From positions 67,056,779-67,120,778 of the forward strand of contig NC_090319.1 in NCBI RefSeq assembly GCF_040869045.1: a stretch of DNA of 64,000 nt. Direction: 5' to 3'. A program made the translations under genes and the position numbers. Of this stretch, positions 57,461 through 64,000 are shown in pieces; within the stretch, counting starts at the first letter, position 1; every line of letters starts with the position of its first letter. Below the pieces are notes generated by a model. The model worked only from the letters and a program-made list of their open reading frames with translations. It was not told where the DNA came from and did no database searches. The DNA is from Eurosta solidaginis. Its lineage: Eukaryota > Arthropoda > Insecta > Diptera > Tephritidae.

Positions 57461-58439
57461 GAGAAATTTAGGATGTCACCAACCTTTTTATCTGCCTCTC
57501 AGGGTCAGTTTTCAATGATTGAAGTTTTTGAGACAAGCATCGAATTACCCTGGGAGAGGCTTAACCCAGGCAAAAACTTTATAGTCTACTCAGAGCAGAT
57601 CTATCGGTGAACTCTCCCCGCATATGAGGTTACCACAGCCACTGCGAAACTTCCGCTCCCACAAACTAGAGATGAGAACTGCATACATGCATGCAATGAT
57701 GCAATATATATACAGATAACAACTGGGATCCCAGTTACCGGCGGCACCCGTTTTTATAGACCACGTTGGGTCTCGCAAGAAGTTCACAACGTCGCAAATT
57801 GCAACCTTTGAGTAAAGACACGTTAACCGGATCGGATACCCGTGCATTTAAGGCCGCTTCTTATGCCTGGCATGCCTGACGCGGATACGTTCTAGACCTA
57901 GGGGGATTACCGACGTTGGATATGAATCTGATAAAACCCGATTGAGGTTGGGAAAATTTTGGTGGTCCTTATGAGTTTTTAGCATTCACATCGCATTCTG
58001 TACTACGTGCAAATTTTTTAGCCTTCAGCTTACCGCGAATTTTACTGAACAGCTATCACGAATATGCTCGTATTTAGTTGCTACGTTAGTTCGCCGATTT
58101 ATTTATTTTGTGCAACGAGATTATTAGTTCTCGCACATCAGCCAATTTTCTTTCATCCTGCTCATTTCAGTAGAAATCCTCAATGGAATTTCAGTTTTTT
58201 AAAACAATTTATTGCACTATTTCATATGTAATCCATCTCTTTGTTTCGCAGAGAAATAGTGCAATAAACTTCCTTGCCTTTTGCAACAGTTTTCTGCACT
58301 TCCGACTTGGTTAATGCTTTCTATGTTTGTCTACTAAGTATTTTATTTTCTGTCTTTGTTTTCATTCAACGAATATCGATTACTTCACTATGTAGACAAA
58401 CACACAAGCATTTTGCACAGGCAACAACGTGTTGCAAGA
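57461..58439. other. Unassigned intronic sequence
   Basis: Relatively GC-rich to ~57900, possibly further parts of the same dispersed repeat (GGCATGCCTGACGCGGATACG). No gene. Confidence 0.35.
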
Positions 58440-58835
58440 AAAGTTCATATGTACAGCAGCTAACACAAAAATAGCAGTGGCGATTATGAAACTTTTCGAA
58501 AATTCAAGAAAATTTTGAACTTCGAAATTCGAACTAACTCTTTGGTAGAAAATGATCAAAAATCAATATGAATTTTGCGAGACGCGAGACTTATAACTTG
58601 TACTTTGTTGGACTAAAACTGTTTGTGCTACAAAACTGCATACGGAAAAAAAATATAGAAAACTAAATAAAAAATTTTTCGAATTTGAAATTGGCTTAGT
58701 GCGTCCAGTGCTTGTTTCAGTTATAAAATTCATGGAGTTTTTATTAAATGATTAAAAATATAAAAAAGAATTTAATTGGCGAAATTTGATAAAATTGTCA
58801 CTGCTATTTGCGCGTGTGCTGCTGTATGTGTACTT
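58440..58835. mobile_element. ~390-bp MITE, short relative of the 40533-42475 element
   Basis: ATGTACAGCAGCTAACACAAAAATAGCAGTGGCGATTATG at the left is mirrored by GAAATTTGATAAAATTGTCACTGCTATTTGCGCGTGTGCTGCTGTATGT. The interior ACAAAACTGCATACGG..AATATAGAAAA also matches the flanks of the large copy's array. Confidence 0.75.
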
Positions 58836-59353
58836 CCATTTTTGTGGGTACTACAGCACGACTGTATTTTATTTTTTTATGGTTGCTACTACGTTAATAA
58901 ATTACTACCAGCTTAGCTAAGCATTAAATAAGTAAGTTGTCACATCATTACCTATCGCAACTATGTAGCACGTGTTCAAACATCTACAGTGATGTGCAAT
59001 AAAATTGCATTGCAACATATTGCATAAATATTTATTTGAATTTATACTTGTAGATTCCGCAATTTTTTAATTCTACCAGTGTGTTTCAGATCTTCATCCG
59101 TACAAAACAAAAAATATTCAAACTTTTAATGGAAGAACATCTAAAGTATTTTTGGGGAGAAATTGTCAAAAATGAATGCGATTGGATAATACCATGTTAA
59201 AATAAAATTGATGGAATGACAATACTGCATGTTACAAAAGCTTTTGAAAATTACAGATTAAAACCTTTAAAATTGGTATGAAGGTTTTCAAAACGTTTTA
59301 AACGTAATTTCCTTATGCGCTTTTATAATAATTTTTTAAAGGTCGTTTCACAT
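58836..59353. other. Unassigned intronic sequence
   Basis: No recognised gene or repeat. Confidence 0.35.
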
Positions 59354-59878
59354 TTTTATACTCATCTGAGCAGAGCTCACAGCGTATATTAATTTTGTTC
59401 GCATAACGGTACCCCGTAACGGCATAAACTAATCGAGATAGATATAGACTTCTATATATCAAAATGATCGGTCGAAAAAAGAAATTCATTTAGCCATGTC
59501 CGTCCGTCTGTCCGTGAACACGATAACTTGAGTAAATTTTGAGGTATCTTAATGAAATTTGGTACGTAAGTTCCTGGACACTCATCTCATCGCTATTTAA
59601 AATGAATGAAATTGGACAATAACCACGCCCACTTTTTCGATATCGAAAATTTCGAAAAACCGAAAAAGTGCGATAATTCATTACCCAAGACGGATAATGC
59701 GATGAAACTTGTAGGTGGGTTGACCTTATGACGCAGAATAAAAAATTAGTAAAATTTTGGACAATGGGTGTGGCACCGCCGACTTTTAAAAGAAGGTAAT
59801 TTAAAAGTTTTGCGAGCTGTAATTTGACAGCTGAGTATGTAATGTTCGGTTGCACCCGAACTTAGCCTTCCTTGCTTG
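59354..59878 (-). mobile_element. Internally deleted copy of the 48249-49904 element
   Basis: On the minus strand CAAGCAAGGAAGGCTAAGTTCGGGTGCAACCGAACATTACATA, then the TTTTAAA..GGCGGTGCCACACCCATTGTCC and CGATATCGAAAAAGTGGGCGTGG blocks, ending GCTCTGCTCAGATGAGTATAAAAA. About 1.1 kb of the longer copy is missing near the start. Confidence 0.8.
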
Positions 59879-61080
59879 TTTTTTTTTAATAATTTAGTCA
59901 AAATTGTTATTTTTTTGTATATTTTTTCATCCTTTATTAATAGCTTAGTTTTAATTTAGTTGTAAAATTTTATTTTTGATAAATTATTATAGTTTATTAT
60001 ATCTTAAATTTACTGTCGTTTTTTTCTTTCTATTATTTTTCAACTAAACATTTGTATTTTTATTTCTGATAAATTTTTTAACTTTAATTTTTTTTCGTTT
60101 CAAATGGATTGCCAAATTTTTTTTCCTATAATTTAATTTTTATTTTTATAAATTTTTTTATTTTCATTTCATATATATTTTTTAAATTTTATATTTTTTG
60201 TTTGTTTTTTATTTTGTTTTGTTATAATGTATCAAAATTAGTTTACTTTAACTTTTCCACTTAAACATATGTTTTTATTTAAAAATTTATTTTATAACCC
60301 TTTTATTTTTATAGAGCTAAGTTTTATTTAAGCTGCAAAGTTTCTGTTTTATTTTGATATTTTATAATTTTTTTTTTATTTTGATATTTTATTACTTTTT
60401 TTTTATTTTGAAAGCTTATTACTTTTTATTCTTTATGTTTACTGTCATAATTTTTTAAATAATTTTTGTCTTAAAATTTCTCGTAGCAAAATATATATTT
60501 TTACTTTTTATTTATTTTTAAGTTTTTGAATTGGTAAAATTTTTTTTATGTGGGTTGTCATTTTGTATTTTTGCTTTGTTCTTTTTCCTTTTTAATCTTA
60601 TCTTTTTTTTGTTTTATTGTTATTGTTAGTTATTATATATTTCTTATTTTCGTTTTTTGCAAATTTTTTTTGTTGTCGTGCATTAAATTTTAGTTAACTG
60701 TTTTTACATTTAATTTTTTATGTAAAAAAATTTCTGTATTTAATTAGCGAGACATGCTCAAATTGCTTTATACAATTGTTTTTGTTATTGATATTAGAGA
60801 AAAATTACAAAGTTTACAAACGGCGATGGTTACTAGAAAATCAAAAAAATTAATTAGCGAGACATGCTCAAATTGCTTTATACAATTGTTTTGTTATTTA
60901 TATTAGAGAAAAATTACAAAGTTTACAAACGACGATGGTTACTAGAATATCAAAATATTTTTATTCTCAACTTTTTTTAAATTTATTTATGAACAAATTT
61001 AAAATAATTTTTTTATTTAAAAATTTGTTTGCTTTGTTCTTTTTTATTCTTTTAATTTTTCTTATTACTTAAAAAAAATA
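59879..61080. repeat. T-rich low-complexity tract
   Basis: + strand TTTTATTTTT-type sequence, the mirror of the A-rich tracts elsewhere. No gene. Confidence 0.7.
60741..60958 (+). repeat. 110-bp tandem duplication
   Basis: TAATTAGCGAGACATGCTCA...GTTTACAAACGGCGATGGTTACTAGAA at 60741-60850 is repeated at 60851-60958 with only a few differences, so the duplication is recent relative to its T-rich surroundings. Confidence 0.9.
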
Positions 61081-62819
61081 CTTTCAAAGCTTGCACTTAT
61101 TTCTTATTGCTCTGAGGATTCTAAATTTGAAACCATTAACTGTAAGTCAGAATAAATTTCAACATAGAAATGCAATAAATTATAATATTTGTAATATTGC
61201 TGCTAATTTAATGCTCAAATACGTGTCACCTTTCAAGCTGCGTGAAATTCCTCCTACCGCCATTAATTTGAATCAACCAAAGACATACATACTTACGCCT
61301 TCGAACAAAAAACTTTTATTGGCATGGCTGCGTGTTTAGTTAATTGTATAAGAATGCCAACACTGCAAATTTCTAACGTTTTGTTTTTATTTATCCCACC
61401 ATTTTTTGTTTATGTGCTTGTAACCGGCTTTTGGCATAACCTTTTCGTCACATTTGTACGTTTTTTCAGTGTTCGTTAATTTTAGTGATTCAGAAAAAAT
61501 ATTTACGAATGCACATATTTGCATACCTTAACTTATTGTTGATTTCAGGTGCTTTGTTGTATGCTTTATTTAGTTTTTATGTTTTTTTTTTGTTGCTTCT
61601 TCTTTCGTCTAACCGTCTAGTCACTTTGGGTCACCATTTAATGAGCAGATGGCGAATCATTTAGTCCGTCTGATGAAGTGCACAATTTTCTGGGACTTCA
61701 ACAAAGTATTTCAATTTCAATTATTTTATTTGTCTTGGTCAAGATATGATATCTGCAAAAGAGAGATTGTATTTAGATGATACTTGCATTACAACTTTAT
61801 CTAAGGTCGTCATACTAACCTATGTTAGCGAGATTGCGCTTGCGCCAAGGTATCAACGCATAAAAAATAGCATGATTACCCAGCCACATATCAAAAATTC
61901 TTCAATTTCTTTCAAATGTAGGTCAAAAAAGTGACAACGAACGAAATTAAATGTTACCATATGGGTTTTAATAGGCTTAAGTTGTTGCTTGTTGGCAAAA
62001 AGGACGAAACGACTGAACAGATTAATTTCAAAGAGCAACTATCGTAGTTAAAAAAGTTAGCAATAAAAAAAAAATATATATTGTAAAAAAAACCACAACG
62101 AAAGATTCCAACAAACAAAATTAATATTTCTTTAAAGGCGAAAGCATTCATTATGAAAACTAAATATTCATCTCCATCATTCAATCAACAAAAAACGATA
62201 AAAGTTGTTGACAAACTTCTATTAGAATGTAGTATATCTACATATGTATGTATGTACATCATACCTCACATATTTAATCTGTGGTGCCCATGTAAGTTTG
62301 TAGCTTTGCTTCCAATTTTTATCTCTATTCGTATCAAAAGTTTTCAAACTCAACACTTATGTTGGTTGGGTACTTAAAGGGACGACAAGCGGTTTATCAA
62401 TCTGCCATCGCATTCAAAAGCATTCAAAGCAAACAACATGAAAAATGTTCTGGTAAAAATGCAAGGGAGAATATGTGCGTGTAGTTTTAGTTGTACGCCA
62501 ACAAAAGTTTCAGTAAATACTCAGTTTTCACGTTTGACGTGTGATTTTGATTCACAAATGTGAAGATTTAAAAAGTTTGGCGAAATCGTGATTATTGTCA
62601 TACACTTGTTAGCAGAATATGAAAATGAAGAAATTCTTGCGTGGTATTTATTGTTTGTGGTAACTTGAAAATGCCCACAAAACGAAAACTTGAGAAAAAG
62701 TCGCATACCAAATAGAAATTATTGAATTATTCAAATGAGATAAATTTAATTGGAAGGAAAGAAAAAAGGAATAACCAATTTATATATTACAGTAAGGTAA
62801 TTGCTGATAATAGAGTATA
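61081..62819. other. Unassigned intronic sequence
   Basis: No gene, RNA or repeat recognised. Confidence 0.35.
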
Positions 62820-64000
62820 AAAAATGTCGAAAATAAAAACTAAAAGAAAACATCGAATATGAAAAAAACTAAAAAAAAAAAAAGAATAAATATTGATAAA
62901 AAATTAAAATAAAAAAGTTTCCATAAAAAAATACTACATTTATAATGTTCCAAATGTTAAAAGAATAGAATGAAAACAAGTTATAACGATAATAAAAATA
63001 AACGTGAAATAAAAAGTATAAAAAATAAAAAACAATTGATAAAAAACATGGCAAAAAAACAAAAAAAGTGAGTTCGAAGAAAAATTTCAATAAATAATAA
63101 AAGAAATTCAGTGACAAAAAAATTAAATGCAATAAAAAAATTACATGAAACATAAAAGAAATGTTAAAAAACGTTAGAATAAAAACAAAAATATATAAAA
63201 AAATAAAAAACATTAAAATGAAAATAAGAAAAATAAAAAAAAAACATTAAAATAAAAATAAGAGAAATAAAGGAAAAACAAAAAATATAAATAAAAATAA
63301 GAAAAATAAAGAAATAACATAAAAAAATAAAAATAAAACAAAATAAAAATAAAACAAAATAAAAATAAAAAATAACAGAAATAAAAAAATAACAGAAATA
63401 AAAAAATAACAGAAATAAAAAAGAATAACAAAAAAAAAATAAATAAAAAAATTGAAAAAAAAACAAAAAAAATGTATTAAGAAAAAACAAATAAAATAAG
63501 AAAACAAAAGAAAAAAATATAAAAACTAAAAAAAAAACAAGCAAAAATATCAAAAAATAAATAGAAAAAAATTCAAATAATAAAAAAATAGAAATAAAAA
63601 GTATAATAAAAGAATTAAAAAATAAGAAAGAATTAAAGGAAAATAAAAAATTACCATAATTTAATAAAGAAATTATTGTGCAATACGTATCATAAATAAA
63701 TTTGGTAACAGAAAAAATTATAAAAACAAACAGAAAACCATTTAATAACTTAAATACAAAATTATTAAACAAAAAAATAATAATAATAAAAGAGAACAAG
63801 TAAATTTGAATTTTTAAAAGATATGTACATATGTGAAAATAATGATTTATAAAATGCAAGAAAAAAAACTTATTAAAAATTTAAATGCTAGGACAAATAA
63901 AAACCCATACGCTTTAAAAAGTTAAGGAGTTTAAAACGATTTTGAAAAATTAAAAAAAAAAAACCTGAAAAAAAGGTTCAGTTGGTACTAGACATAATTA
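62820..64000. repeat. A-rich low-complexity tract
   Basis: + strand AAATAAAAATAAAAC and AAATAACAGAAATAAAAA (repeated 3-4 times near 63370-63420). Minus-strand Phe/Tyr/Leu-rich frames up to 231 codons are artefacts of this composition. Confidence 0.8.

Larger units (their letters stand above)
9140..64000 (+). other. pum: pumilio downstream intron (5' part)
   Basis: From the donor to the window end I find only repeats, transposon relics and unassigned AT-rich sequence. No continuation of Pumilio is seen on the + strand, implying an intron of at least 54.8 kb. Drosophila pum is likewise known for very long introns. Confidence 0.7.

Noticed and set aside
57230..57610. 126-codon frame as a gene
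   Set aside because: It crosses a dispersed non-coding repeat (CCATGAGGAACTTGGGGTCG...CCCCCTAACCCGCTG) and has no recognisable domain.
61660..61720. CTGATGA near 61671 as a second hammerhead
   Set aside because: No GAAA at a suitable distance and no pairing stem I; chance occurrence of a 7-mer.
62869..63859. Phe/Leu/Tyr-rich minus-strand frames that look like membrane proteins (also 6156-6729 and 47814-48132)
   Set aside because: They are the complement of AAAATAAAAA low-complexity sequence; the apparent hydrophobicity comes from TTT/TAT/ATT codons.

Overview
The window is eukaryotic nuclear DNA from a higher fly (Diptera: Cyclorrhapha). The only host coding sequence I can support is one internal exon of the RNA-binding translational repressor Pumilio (8204-9139, + strand). 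It has a branch-point-like CTAAC, a polypyrimidine acceptor and a GTAAGT donor. The protein matches the Drosophila Pumilio N-terminal region in order, but with different linkers and poly-Q/poly-A lengths, so this is not D. melanogaster. The repeat families make me favour a tephritid fruit fly; that is inference from memory, not shown by the sequence. All other sequence lies in the two flanking pumilio introns, at least 8.2 kb upstream and at least 54.8 kb downstream, both running off the window.

Layout. 1-8.2 kb: inverted-repeat element end, jockey-like RNase H relic, ~160-bp degenerate repeat, pogo/Tigger fragment, an intact SINE with 14-bp target duplications, a very A-rich tract, and a 5'-truncated LINE. 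8.2-9.1 kb: pumilio exon. 9.1-16.6 kb: LINE relic, an element with internal 152-bp repeats, a second SINE, and two composite units that join tRNA-like sequence to a MITE. 16.6-22 kb: a 4.4-kb GATCCCGAA-type minisatellite that appears to sit inside one dispersed element. 22-28.5 kb: single-copy foldback-type MITE, a solo LTR (691 bp, GTAT target duplication), a MITE with a nested SINE, and a hammerhead-ribozyme-like motif. 28.5-32.2 kb: a 1.4-kb foldback element and an inverted-repeat element that carries a tRNA-like promoter. 34.1-38.9 kb: the most striking object, a 4541-bp element made of 23 forward and 9 inverted ~141-bp units, capped by its own terminal repeats and flanked by a perfect 9-bp duplication, inserted in an older hAT-like MITE. 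40.5-46.8 kb: an inverted-repeat element swollen by a poly-G/poly-C-bearing array, a tRNA-like relic, another foldback MITE and a second 152-bp-unit element. 47-64 kb: more MITEs (one hAT type with a perfect 8-bp duplication), a decayed pogo/Tigger transposon, a hAT transposase relic, and long A- or T-rich tracts.

The genes do not form an operon or pathway. The coherent theme is mechanistic: at least five unrelated non-autonomous elements here have acquired internal tandem arrays, and several have monomeric relatives in the same window, so stages from MITE to satellite seem to be preserved in one gene's introns.
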